In this document: piece by piece, positions 23,040-35,747 of the stretch | Layout: the number at the start of each line of letters is the position of its first letter | How positions within the stretch are numbered: position 1 is the first letter of the stretch | Assembly: GCA_039707655.1 (NCBI GenBank) | Contig: CM077667.1 | Location: 414,389,409 to 414,453,408, forward strand | Reading direction: 5' to 3' | DNA length: 64,000 bases | Source of the DNA: Elymus sibiricus | Taxonomy: Eukaryota; Streptophyta; Magnoliopsida; Poales; Poaceae | Position numbers and translations under genes: made by a program | The notes under the pieces: generated by a model | Database searches by the model: none | Told to the model about the DNA's origin: nothing | The model's input: only the letters and a program-made list of their open reading frames with translations

Positions 23040-23994
23040 TGTAACACCCTGATAGTTAGGCTACGGTAACTTCACCCTAATGATGCCATGTCATCGCCTT
23101 TTCGCTAAGCCATTTGCCTCTTGAAAAAAAAACCAAGATCAAATTTAAATTCAAAATCCAAGTCAAATTATTGTGTCTTCAAATAGTCAAATAAAAATGT
23201 TGGTGGTGTTGCAAATAATCACTAAGTAATTGTCATGCAGGAAACAACATCATTTAAAATAATTAATGCCCTTAACTTATTTAAAACAGAGCCAACCACA
23301 AATATTCAAGCCATTTAAATATACGCACAATTTTAAATGTTTGCAAATGAGTTAAAACTTTTTATGCCACCCCAAAATATGGTGCTTGATTTACGTGCCA
23401 AGTTTCAGTTATAGGAAAAATCGTGTGCTGCATAAACTAAATACAAAAGAGTGGTGTAAAATATTACAAAAAGGAAAAAGGAAAAATACGATATCTACTG
23501 TGCACTTCAGGCCTACTGCTACAGTAAACGGCCCAGCCCATCACCAAGGCCTTTTCTTCAACCTCTGCACAGAGGGAAGGCAGGGCCATGGCGTGGCTCA
23601 CGCACGCACGTCCGTGCCGTGGATGGCGTCGTGTCAAGCATCCGGAGAACCCCCAATGTGTATAAGGCCATCCCCAAGCCCCAAGACAAACCCTAGCCTT
23701 CATTACCCCCCTCGTTCGCTCTCTCTCGTCGACTGGAGCTCGCCCGAGCTCGTGGTCGACATAGCCGTCGTCGTAGCTGCATCAACCGTGCTCCCCTCGT
23801 CGCGCCAAGATGTCCAGGAGGACCGCCACCGTCTACTTCGTCCATCCCGGCCATCAAATCGAGCCGGGGCGCCGTCGAGCTTCGGGATCGTGCCGTCTTC
23901 CCCACCACGGCCACCGCCCCTCATCATCGCGTTTGTCGTGTCCGGCCACCCCCGCGCCCCCTAACCTCATCCACGAGCTCCGGGGTGAGCTTCT

Positions 23995-25737
23995 TGTTGG
24001 GGAACGTTGCATGGAAAACAAAAAATTTCCTACGAACACCCAAGATCTATCTATGGAGATCAACAACTATGAGAGGGGGAGTGCATCTACATACCCTTGT
24101 AGATCGCTAAGAGGGAAGCGTTAAGAAACACAGTTGGTGTAGTCGAACGTCTTCGTGATCCAATCATGATCCGTCCCGCGATCCAATCTTGTTCCGTTCC
24201 GATCTAGCGCCGAACGGACGTCACCTCCTCGTTCAGGACACGTACAGCTCGATGACGTCTCCGCCCTCTTGATCCAGCAAGCAAGGGCGGACAGGTGGAT
24301 GAGTTCTCCGGCAGCACGACGGCGTGGTGGCGGTGGTGGTGGAGCTATCCCGGCAGGGCTTCGCCAAGCACTACCCAAATGAACTGGAGGAGAAACGATC
24401 TAGAGAGAGGGAGGGATGTGCCGTGGCTTGTGGTGCGGCTGCCCTCCCTCTCCCCTCATATATATAGGGGGAAGGGAGGAGGGGTCCGGCGCCCTAGGGT
24501 TCCCACCCTAGGGGGCGGCGGCCAAGGGGTGGGGCGGCGGCCCTGGAGGTGGCTTGCCACACAAGCCAGGGTGGTGCCACCCCTAGGGTTGGCCCTCCAC
24601 TAGCCCAACCGCATGGGCCTAGGTGGGGAGCGGTGCCCAACCCACCAGGGGCTGGTGAGCACCCTTCTCAGCCCATGTGGCCCCTTCGGGGCTGGTGGGC
24701 CCCTTCCGGTGGACCCCCGGAACCCTTCAGCACTCCCGGTACATTACCGATGACGCCCGAATTCCTTCCGGTGACAAAAACAGAACTTCCTATATATCAT
24801 TCTTTACCTCCGGACTATTCCGGAACTCCTCGTGATGTCTGGGATCTGCTCTGGGACTCCGAACAACCTCTAGTCACCAACATATATAACTCAACAATAC
24901 CGAATCGTCATCGAACGTTAAGTGTGCAGACCCTGCGGGTTCGAGAACTATGCAGACATGACCGAGACAACTCTACGGTCAATAACCAATAGCCGGATCT
25001 TTATCGGTCGAATCACGATGTCAAGGATTCAGACAATCCCGTATGCCGTTCCCTTTGTCCATCGTTATGTTACTTGCCCGTGATTAGATCGTCTGTATCT
25101 CCATACCTAGTTCAATCTCATTGCTGGCAAGTCTCTTTACTCGTTTCGTAATACAAGATCCCATGACTAATTCCTTAGTCACATTGCTTGCAAGCTTCTT
25201 GTGATGCTGTATTACCGAGTGGGCCCAGAGATACCTCTTCGTCATACGGAGTAACAAATCCTAGTCTCGAACCATGCCAACCCAACAGACACCCTCGGAG
25301 ATACCTGTAGAGCACCTTTATAGTCACCAAGTTAGGTTGTGACATTTGATACACACAAGGCACTCCTCCGGTGTCAGGGAGTTGCATGATCTCATGGTCG
25401 TAGGAATAGATACTTGACATGGATAAAGCAGTAGCAATAAACTAACACGATCAGATGCTATGCTTATGGTTGGGTCTTGTCCATCACATCATTCTTCTAA
25501 TGATGTGATCCCGTTATCAAATGACAACTCATGTCCATGGTCAGGAAATCTCAACCATCTTTGATCAACGAGCTAATCTAGTAGAGGCTCAATAGGGACA
25601 CGGTGTTGCCTATGTATCCACACATGTATCTGAGTTTCCAATCAATACAATTATAGCATGGATAATAAATGATTATCATGAACAAGGAAATATGATAATA
25701 ACTATTTTATTATTGCCTCTAGGGCATATTTCCAACA
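23995..25737 (-). repeat. 3' LTR of element D
   Basis: 1743 bp. Relative to the 5' LTR it lacks about 40 bp near 24993 (after AACCAATAGC) and has an extra ~19 bp near 24516-24540 (GGCGGCGGCCAAGGGG region). Confidence 0.92.
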
Positions 25738-25753
25738 GTCTCCCACTTGCACT
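25738..25753 (-). other. Polypurine tract of element D
   Basis: Minus-strand AGTGCAAGTGGGAGAC abuts the 3' LTR. Confidence 0.8.
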
Positions 25754-25770
25754 AGAGTCAATAATCTAGT

Positions 25771-28700
25771 TCACATCGCTATGTGATTTACATTGAATCT
25801 AACACCCATAGAGTTCTGGTGTTGATCATGTTTTGCCCGTGGAAGTGGCTTAGTCAACGGGTCTGCAACATTCAAATCCGTATGTACTTTGCAAATATTT
25901 ATGTCCTCCTCCTTGATATAATCGCGGATGGAATTGAAGTGGCGCTTTATGTGTCTGGTCCTCTTGTGAAACCTGGGCTCTTTGGCGACAGCAATGGCAC
26001 CAGTGTTGTCACATAAGAGAGTCATCGGATCCAGTGCACTGGGCACAACTCTGAGATCTGTCATGAACTGCTTCATCCAGACTCCTTCCTTTGCTGCTTC
26101 CGAAGCAGCTATGTACTCCGCTTCACATGTAGAATCAGCTACCACGCTTTTCTTGGAACTGCACCAGCTTACCGCTCCACCATTCAGAATATATACGTAT
26201 CCGGTTTGAGACATAGAGTCATTCGGATCTGTGTCAAAGTTAGCATCGACGTAACCCTTTACCACGAGCTCTTGATCACCTCCATAAACGAGAAATATTT
26301 CCTTAGTCCTTTTCAGGTACTTAAGGATATTCTTGACCGTTGTCTAGTGTTCCATTCCTGGATCACTTTGAAACCTCCCTGCCATACTTATGGCAAGGCT
26401 GACATCTGGTCTTGTGTAGATAGAGCCTATGGCTGAAGCATAGGGGATGACACTCATCTTCTCTCTATCCTCTGTAGTCGCTGGGCATTGAGTCTTACTC
26501 AACTTCATGCCTTGTAAGACAGGCAAGAACCCTTTCTTGGACTGATCCATTTTGAACTTCTTCAAAACCTTATCAAGATATGTGCTTCGTGAAAGTCCTA
26601 TTAAGCATCTCGATCTATCTCTATAGATCTTGATGCCTAATATGTAAGCTGCTTCTCCAAGGTCTTTCATTGAAAAACTCTTGTTCAAATATATCTTTAT
26701 GCTTTCTAAGAGTTCCATATTGTTTCCAATCAGCAATATGGCATCCACATATAATATTAGAAACGCTATAGAGCTCCCACTCACTTTCTTGTAAATACAA
26801 GCTTCTCCATAAACTTGTATGAACCCGAAAGCTTTGATCACCTCATCAAAGCGAAGATTCCAACAACGAGATGCCTGCACCAGTCCATAAATGGATCGTC
26901 GGAGCTTGCACACTTTGTCAGCATTTTCAGGATCGACAAAACCTTTTGGTTGCATCATATACAACTCTTCCTTAAGGAAACCATTAAGTAACGCTGTTTT
27001 GACGTCCATCTGCCAGATTTCATAATTGAAAAATGCAGCTATTGCTAACATAATCCTGACGGACTTAAGCATCGCTACGGGAGAGAAAGTCTCATCGTAG
27101 TCAACTCCTTGAACTTGTGAAAACCCTTTTGCAACAATTCGAGCTTTATAGACGGTGACATTACCGTCTGCATCCGTCTTTTTCTTAAAGATCCATTTAT
27201 TCTGTATGGCCTTACGATCATATGGTAAGTCCTCCAAAGTTCACACTTTGTTCTCATACATGGATCCTATCTCGGATTTCATGGCCTCTAGACATTGTTG
27301 GAATCCGGGCCCACCATCGCTTTCTTCATAGCTCGTAGGTTCACTGTTGTCTAACAACATGACCTCCAAGACAGGATTGCCGTACCACTCAGGGGCGGTA
27401 CGATTCCTTGTTGACCTACGAGGCTCAGTAGTAACTTGATATGAAGTTTCATGATCATCATCATTATCTTCCTCTTCACTTGGTGTAGCGGCCGCAGAAA
27501 CATCTTTCTGTGCCGCGGTATTATCCAATTGAAGTGACGGTTCAATAACCTCATCAAGTTCTACCTTCCTCCCACTCAATTCTTTCGAGAGAAACTCTTT
27601 CTCGAGAAAGGACCCGTTCTTAGCAAACAAACACTTTGCCCTCGGATCTGAGATAGAAGGTATACCCAACTGTTTCCTTAGGGTAACCTATGAAGATGCA
27701 TTTGTTCACTTTGGGTTCGAGCTTATTAGGTTGAAGCCTTTTCACATATGCGTCGCAGCCCCAAACTTAAGAAACGACAGCTTAGGTTTCTTGCCAAACC
27801 ATAGTTCATACGGTGTCGTCTCAACGGATTTTGATGGTGCCCTATTTAAAGTGAATGTGACTGTCTCTAATGCATAACCCCAAAACGATAGTGGCAGATC
27901 AGTGAGAGACATCATAGATCGCACCATATCCAATAGAGTACGATCACAACGCTTGGACACACCATTACGTTGTGGTGTTCCAGGTGGCGTAAGCTGTGAA
28001 ACAATTCCACACTGTCTCAAATGCATACCAAACTCATAACTCAGATATTCTCCACCACGATCAGATCGTAGAAACTATATCTTCTTGTTACGATGATTTT
28101 CTACTTCACTCTGAAATTCCTTGAAGTTTTGAAATGTTTCAGACTTGTGTTTCATTAAGTAAATATACCCATATCTACTTAAATCATCAGTGAAGGTAAG
28201 AAAATAACTATATCCACCACACGCCTCAACACTTATTGGTCCGCACACATCAGTATGTATGATTTCCAACAAATCACTTGCCCGCTCCATTGTACCGGAG
28301 AACGGGGTTTTCGTCATCTTGCCCATGAGGCATGGTTCGCATGTATCAAGCGATTCAAAATCGAGTGATTCTAAAAGTCCATCGGTATGGAGCTTCTTCA
28401 TGCGTTTTACACCAATATGACCTAAGCGGTAGTGCCACAAGAAAGTGGTACTATCATTATTAACATTGCATCTTTTGGCATCAATGTTATAAATGTGTGT
28501 ATCACTACTATCGAAATTCAACAAGAATAAACCATTCACTTTGGGTGCATGACCATAAAAGATGTTACTCATATAAATAGAACAACCTTTATTCTCCGAT
28601 TTAAATGAATAACCGTCTCGCAATAAACAACATCAAAATATAATGTTCATGCTCAACGCAGGCACCAAATAACAATTATTTAGGTTTACTACTAATCCCG

Positions 28701-29748
28701 ATGGTAATTGAAGAGCGAGCGTGCCGACGGCAATCATATCAACCTTGGAACCATTTCCGACGTGAATCGTCACTTCATCCTTCGCCAGCCTCCGTTTATT
28801 CCGTAGTTCCTGTTTCGAGTTACAAATATGAGTAACCGAACCGGTATCAAATACCCAGGCAATACTACGAGAGCTAGTGTGGTACACATCAATACCATGT
28901 ATATCAAATATACCTTTGTTGACGTTGTCAGCCTTCTTATCAGCCAGGTACTTGGGGCAATTCTGCTTCCAATGACCAGTCCCCTTGCAATAGAAGCACT
29001 TAGTCTCAGGTTTGGGTCCAGACTTCGGTTTCTTCACAGTCGCGGCATCTTGCTTGCCACCCTTCTTGGAGTTACCCTTCTTTCCCTTGCCTTTCTTGAA
29101 ACTAGTGGTTTTATTCACCATCAACACTTGATGCTCCTTTTTGATTTCTACTTCCGTGACTTTCAGCATCGCGAATAGCTCGGAGACAGACTTTTCCATC
29201 CCTTGCATATTATAGTTCATCACGAAGCCTTTGTAGCTAGGTAGCAGTGACTGGAGAATTCTATCAGTGACCATTTTGGGCGGAAGCTGGACTCCCAAAT
29301 CATTCAAACGGTTGTAGTACCCAGACATTCTGAGTAGGTGCTCACTTACAGAACTATTCTCGTCCATCTTGCAGGCGAAGAACTTATCGGAGGTCTCATA
29401 CCTCTCGATCCGGGCATTTGCTTGAAATATTAACTTCAACTCCTGGAACATCTCATATGCTCCATGGCGTTCAAAACGCTTTTGAAGTCCCGATTCTAAG
29501 CCGTATAGCAAGGCACACTGAACTATAGAGTAGTCATCAGAACGTGTCTGCCAGACGTTCACAACGTCCACAGACGACGTTGGAGGGGGTGGCACACCAA
29601 GTGGCGCATCAAGGACATAAGCCTTCTGCGAATCCGTGAGGATAATCCTCAGATTACGGACCCAGTCCGGATAGTTATTTCCATCATCTTTCAACTTAGC
29701 TTTCTCGAGGAACGCATTAAAATTCAGGGGAGCTACTGCGCGAGCCAT
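25771..29748 (-). pseudogene. Copia gag-pol of element D, all domains present but defective
   Basis: ATG at 29748 (MARAVAPLNF). Order: Gag; zinc knuckle CFYCKGTGHWKQNC; protease WVFDTGS; integrase (WHYRLGH, TDVCGP, RSDRGGEY); RT; RNase H ending at TGA 25771-25773. Stops: TGA 28630-28632, TAG 28075-28077, TGA 27238-27240 and TAG 26341-26343. A one-base loss near 27757 is offset by a one-base gain near 27627, so the same frame resumes. Two catalytic residues are changed: RT YVDD reads YVDA (GCC at 26740-26742), and the integrase Glu of NGVSERR reads Lys (AAG at 27952-27954). Such a copy could supply RNA at most, with proteins coming from elsewhere. Confidence 0.93.
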
Positions 29749-30985
29749 TGATCTACAACATAATTTTGCAAAGACAACTTTAGACTATGTTCATGATAAT
29801 GAGTTCAATTAATCATATTACTAAAGAACTCCCACTCAAACCAACATCCCTCAGGTTGTCTAAGTGTAACATGATCCTAATCCACCAACCCAAGTCCGAT
29901 CATCACGTGAGATGAGGTGGTTCCAATGGTGAACATCTCCATGTTGATCATATCTACTGTATGACTCATGTTCGACCTTTTAGTCTCTGTGTTCCGAGGC
30001 CATGTCTGTACATGCTAGGATCGTCAAGTTTAACCCAAGTATTCCGCGTGTGTAAATCTGGCTTACACCCGTTGTATGCGAACGTAGAGTCTATCACACC
30101 CGATCATCACGAGGTGCTTCGAAACGACGAACCTTCGCAATGGTGCATACTCTGGGAGAACACAATTTTATCTTGAAATTTTAGTGAGAGATCATCTTAT
30201 AATGCTACCGTCGTTCTAAGAAAAATAAGATGCATAAATAGGATAAACATCACATGCAAATCATATAAGTGACGTGATATGGCCATCATCATCTTGTACT
30301 TTTGATCTCCATCTCCAAAGCACCGGCATGATCTCCATCATCACCGGCATGACACCATGATCTCCATCATCGTGTCGTCATGTGGTTGTCGTGCCAACTA
30401 TTGCTTCTACAACTATTGCTAACTCATAGCGATAAAGTAAAGCAAAAGAAGGCGAAAATAATTAAAGACAACCCTATGGCTCCTGCCGGTTGCCGTACTC
30501 ATCGACATGCAAGTCGTGATAATCTATACAAAAACATGATCATCTCATACATCACATATATCACATCATGTCATTGGCCATATCACATCACAACATGCCC
30601 TGCAAAAACAAGTTAGATGTCCTCTACTTTGTTGTTGCATGTTTTACGTGGCTGCTATGGGCAACTAGTAAGAACCGTTCTTTCCTACGCAAAGCCAAAA
30701 CGGTGATGATCAAGTTGCCTTTTAACCTTCTACAAGGACCGCCTCTGTCAAATCCGATTCAACTAAAGAGGGAGAGACAGACACCCGACAACCATCTTTA
30801 TGCAACAAGTGCATGTCAGTCGACGGAACCGGTCTCTCGTACGTGGATGAGTAAGGTTGGTCCGAGCCGCTTCATCCCACAATACCGCCGAATCAAGATA
30901 AGACTAAGGAAGTAAGCAATCTAAACATCAACGCCCACAAACTCTTTTGTGTTCTACTCGTGCATGTTATCTACGCATAGACCTA
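29749..30985 (-). other. 5' leader of element D
   Basis: About 1.24 kb of untranslated sequence between the primer-binding site and gag, a usual length for this group. No frame of note. Confidence 0.75.
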
Positions 30986-30997
30986 GCTTTGATACCA
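30986..30997 (-). other. Primer-binding site of element D
   Basis: Minus-strand TGGTATCAAAGC, one mismatch from the initiator methionine tRNA complement TGGTATCAGAGC. Confidence 0.85.
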
Positions 30998-30998
30998 C

Positions 30999-32762
30999 TG
31001 TTGGGGAACGTTGCATGGGAAACAAAAATTTTCCTACGAGCACCCAAGATCTATCTATGGAGACCAACAACTATGAGAGGGGGAGTGCATCTACATACCC
31101 TAGTAGATCGCTAAGCGGGAAGCATTAAGAAACGCGGTTGGTCTAGTCGAACGAATTCGCGATCCAATCATGATCCGTCCCTCGATCCAATCTTGTTCCA
31201 TTCCGATCTAGCGCCAAACGGACAGCACCTCCGCGTTCAGCACACGTACAGCTCGATGACGTCTCCGCCTTCTTGATCCAGCAAGCAAGGGCAGAGAGGT
31301 AGATGAGTTCTCCGGCAGCACGATGGCGTGGTGGCGGTGGTGGTGGAGCTGTCCTGGCAGGGCTTCGCCAAGCACTACCGAAACGAACTAGAGGAGAAAC
31401 GATCTAGGGGAGAGAGACGGCTGCGCCGTGGCTTCTGGTGCGGCTGCCCTCCCTCTCCTCTCATATTTATAAGGGGAAGGGAGGAGGGGGCTGGCGCCCT
31501 AGGGTTCCCACCCTAGGGGGCGGCGGCCCTGGAGGTGGCTTGCCACCCAAGCCAGGGTGGTGCCACCCCTTGGGTTGGCCCTCCACCAGCCCAGCCGCAT
31601 GGGCCTAGGTGGGGAGGGGCGCCCAGCCCATTAGGGGCAGGTGCACACCCTTCTCAGCCCATGTGGCCCCTCCGGGGCTGGTGGGCCCCTTCCGATGGAC
31701 CCCCGGAACCCTTCGGCACTCCCGGTACATTACCGATGACGCCCGAATTCCTTTCGGTGACCAAAACGAAACTTCCTATATATCATTCTTTACCTCCGGA
31801 CTATTCCAGAACTCCTCGTGACGTCCGGGATCTGATCCGGGACTCTGAAAAACCTTCAGTCACCAACATATATAACTCAACAATACCGAATCGTCATCGA
31901 ACGTTAAGTGTGCAGACCGTGCGGGTTCGAGAACTATGCAGCCATGACCGAGACAACTCTACGGTCAATAACCAATAGCGGGGCCTGGATGCCCATATTG
32001 GTTCCTATATATTCTACGAAGATCTTTATCGGTCAAACCACGATGTCAAGGATTCAGACAATCCCGTATGCAGTTCCCTTTGTCCATCGGTATGTTACTT
32101 GCCCGAGATTCGATCGTCGGTATCTCCATACCTAGTTCAGTCTCGTTGCCGGCATGTTTCTTTACTCGTTCTGTAATACAAGATCCCGTGACTAACTCCT
32201 TAGTCACATTGCTTGCAAGTTTTTTGTGATGATGTATTACCGAGTGGGCCCAGAGATACCTCTCTGTCATACGGAGTAACAAATCTCAGTCTCGATCCAT
32301 GCCAACCCAACAGACACCCTTGGAGATACTTGTAGAGCACCTTTATAGTCACGCAGTTACGTTGTGACGTTTGATACACACAAGGAACACCGATGGTGTC
32401 AGGGAGTTGCATGATCTCATGGTCGTAGGAACAGATACTTGACATGGATAAAGCACTAGCAATAAACTAACACGATCAGATGCTATGCTTACGTTTGGGT
32501 CTTGTCCATCTCATCATTCTTCTAATGATGTTATCCCGTTATCAAATGACAACTCATGCCCATGGTCAGGAAACCTCAACCATCTTTGATCAACGAGCTA
32601 GTCTAGTAGAGGCTCACTAGGGACACAGTGTTGCCTATGTATCCACACATGTATTTGAGTTTCCAATAAATACAATTATAGCATGGATAATAAACGATTA
32701 TCATGAACAAGAAAATATGATAAGAACTATTTTATTATTGCCTCTAGGGCATATTTCCAAGA
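30999..32762 (-). repeat. 5' LTR of element D
   Basis: 1764 bp. The outer end reads TTTCCAAGA where ...CCAACA is expected, so the terminal CA has become GA; the TSD CTTCT still follows exactly. Confidence 0.9.
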
Positions 32763-35747
32763 CTTCTCCCCCGATTCCCCACTTTTCCCCCTTCGATCTG
32801 TTCCATTTTACGCCGTTGTTCGCCATGGGTCGAGCTCCAATGTCCGCGTACGCGCTCCTGCTGCTCCTTGCGTTCTGTTGTTGCTCCTACCGCTGGTTGC
32901 TGCTCCCCTGCTTCTAGTCGCCTGCTGCCGCACTCGCCCGGTGGTGGCCATTGCCGCCGGCTGCTGCTGCTGGCCACTGCCGTGGCCGTAGTCGTGTGTG
33001 TTGTGTGTGTGTAATGTGTGCGTACGTGTGTGTTAGGGTCGGCCCTATTAGTGTTAGTTTAATTAGGTTAGTTTTAGTTATTTATTTAGGTATAGCTTAT
33101 GACATGTGGCACCCCCACACTATTTTTCCGTTTTGACTAGTCAATTTGACTTGGTCAACCCGAATTAAAACAATTTCAGAAAATGTTTAAATCTTTAAAA
33201 AATCATATAAAATAATCGGTAAGTCAGATGAAAATAATTTATATATGAAAGTTGCTTAGAAAAATATGACGAATCCGAATATGTAATCCGTCCATCTGTC
33301 ACATGCCTCTAGCATGATGAACATGGACATTTTGCATCAGGGTCATCTGTCCGAAAATTACGTGGAGCCGGGAAAATATCTGGCGATATTTTCCCCCTTC
33401 TTTTAAAATGCTTAGGGATGCGTTAGAGCGTGTCACTCACACATCTTATCGTGCCATTGCATTTGTGTTGCATTTGATTGCTCCGTTATTTATCCGGTTC
33501 TCGACTACTTCAACGTCGAGGATCCGTATTTGTTTGCAAAGCAACCAGGCAAGCAAAACCCCCCTTGATCATTACTATATCGCCCAATTCTCTCTCTCTC
33601 TCTCTCATGCTTGCATTAGATTTTGCTACCGTTGTAGATAGTTCATATTCTGATGTATAGCGTGTTTTTGTTAAACTGCTGTTGTACCTATTGTTATACT
33701 AAATGGTTAGTATAGGTTGGTTAGTGACTCCCCAGTGACCCCACTTTGTCCCTGTTGCCCCTGCTTCATCATCGAAGACTCGGTGACCCGAAGACTTGAA
33801 GACTCGATCAACTTGATTGACGAGCCATGCCCATCACATCACATGACACCCCCATAGTTGTATGACTCTGCAGAGCTACTATCGAGTGCCGAGGGTGATA
33901 CCTTGTAACGCACTCCTGATGATGACTCTGTAGCGTAGCTAATAGGTCGTGGATATCGAGGGTGATTGCTCCGTCACCACTTCCAATAACGACTCTGTTG
34001 TGCAACACCTCAAGTGTGGACCATCGAGGGTGATTCCTCTCTGGTCACCTTGACGATTACATCGAGTGGGATCCATCGAGGGTGACTCCTCGGGTTTCCC
34101 CCTTGGTGTCATGAACACATGGTTACATTAACTTTACTACTGAAACATGTTGAGGTCAGGATGGCCTGGAGGGTGTTGGTGTAATAATGACGAGGCGTGG
34201 CCGGGCATTCTTGGCCCTTGCCACAAGTCCTCGAGACAGGGCGACGGGACCACATATCGTGGATCATCGATCGTCACCGCAGTTAATAAAACATTAATGG
34301 GTTTGGATATGTGATATGAGTAGGCCTCTGGCCTATTTCGCACTGACCACCACGCGGGAATAAGTATGGGCACTCTGCCTCGTACATTCGCCCGAATGCT
34401 CTTCAGATGTCACAGTTGAGAGGCACGCGCCCGGGTGGCCCGCGTAAGCACCGTCTTTGTATTAAGAGGTGCCTGGACTGACACCGACCTCCCTCGCAAC
34501 GCGTTGGATTGTAAAGGGAGATTGGCCCATGACCCCTTTGCATTTAGGATGTAGACCAGCGTGTGGCCTCTCTGTTGAGCCTAGGTAGGACTACGGCATG
34601 TCGATCAGCCGAGGCCGGGCATTACTCGAGCAAGTGTGTCCGGCCAGAGTTAATCGACTGTGTTGGGTAATTTTGTGCACCCCTGCAGGTAAGTATATGT
34701 GACGCCCCCATTTGGATTGTACGCTAATCATACATGCAAATGCGCATGACCAAGATTAGGGACTCACGGGAAGATATCACAACACAACTCTAGACACAAA
34801 ATAAAGTCATACAAGCTTCATATTACTAGCCAGGGGACTCGAGGGCTCGAATACATAAGCTCAAATTCAAATGAGTCAGCAAAAGAAAAAATTATCTGAG
34901 TACAGACATAAGTAAACAAGTTTTGCCTTAAGAAGGCTAACACAAACATAAGCAACGAATCGAACGAGGCAAAGCCTCCTTCCTAGGAACCTCCTATCCT
35001 ACTGCTGGTCGGGGGCAGCCTCCACGTAGTAGTAGGCACCGTCGGTGTAGTAGTAGTCATCGGCGGGAGTAGCTGTCTCCTAGGCTCCATCATCTGAATG
35101 TAGTAATCGTATCGAGGGGGAAAAGGGAAGCAAAGCAACGGTGAGTACTCATCCAAAGTACTCGCAAGACTCACATCAGAACTATGCTAAGTATGCATCA
35201 GTATCAAACGAATGAGGCTATATCTTTGGACTGACTGCAGAAATGCCAGAATAGAGAGAAGGCCTAGTCCTATCGAAGACTAGCATCTTCAGTGTCTTGC
35301 AGCATTAGAAGAGTGCAGCTTAGCATAATTATAATGTAGCAAGTTATTGATACGTCTCCATCGTATCTACTTTTTCTAACGCTTTTGCTCTTGTTTTGGA
35401 TTCTAATTTGCATGATTTGAATGAAACTAACCTGGACTGATGTTGTTTTTAGCAGAACTACCATGTGTTGTTTTTGTGCAGAAATAAAAGTTCTCGGAAC
35501 TAGAAGAAACTTTTTGGAGAATTATTTTACAATAAATAAAAATACTGGAGCCAAGAACCACCGGGGGGGTGCCCTGGCTGGGCACGGTACACCAGGGTGC
35601 GCCACCCCCTCCAGGCACACCCTGGTGGGTTGTGCCCACCTCGTTGCCCCGCTGACCCTAATTCCGGCACTATAAATTCCTATTTTCAGAGAAAAAAATA
35701 GGAGAGGAAGTTTTAACGCGTTTCACGAGAAGGAGCCATCGCCACCT

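Larger units (their letters stand above)
23995..32762 (-). mobile_element. Element D: complete BARE/Angela-like Copia retrotransposon
   Basis: 8768 bp with TSD CTTCT at 23990-23994 and 32763-32767. Read on the minus strand: 5' LTR 30999-32762, primer-binding site 30986-30997, leader, gag-pol 29748-25771, polypurine tract 25738-25753, 3' LTR 23995-25737. Gag wording (NVWQTRSDDYSIVQCALLYGLE, shortened here to its start) and the ATATGCCCTAGAGGCAATA LTR start fit the BARE1/WIS/Angela group. It is coding-defective. Confidence 0.95.
23040..34697 (+). repeat. Long LTR of Del/Tekay-like element T1, split by element D
   Basis: It starts TGTAACACCCTGATAG at 23040, is interrupted at 23989/32768 by D, and continues to about 34697. 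The T1 portions sum to about 2.9 kb. The last ~0.8 kb expected from comparison with inverted relative T2 is missing at 34690-34697. A TG-rich stretch (32992-33034) and a (TC)n tract (33589-33606) lie within it. Open stretches inside (for example 23386-23964) are GC-rich LTR sequence and not genes. Confidence 0.65.

Noticed and set aside
23386..23964. 192-residue + strand frame
   Set aside because: GC-rich low-complexity sequence inside the Tekay-like LTR; no domain, and alternative frames on both strands are equally open.
24549..24992. 147-residue frame, also present at 31535-31978
   Set aside because: It occurs in both LTRs of D because LTRs are copies; Pro/Gly-rich and in the LTR, no gene features.
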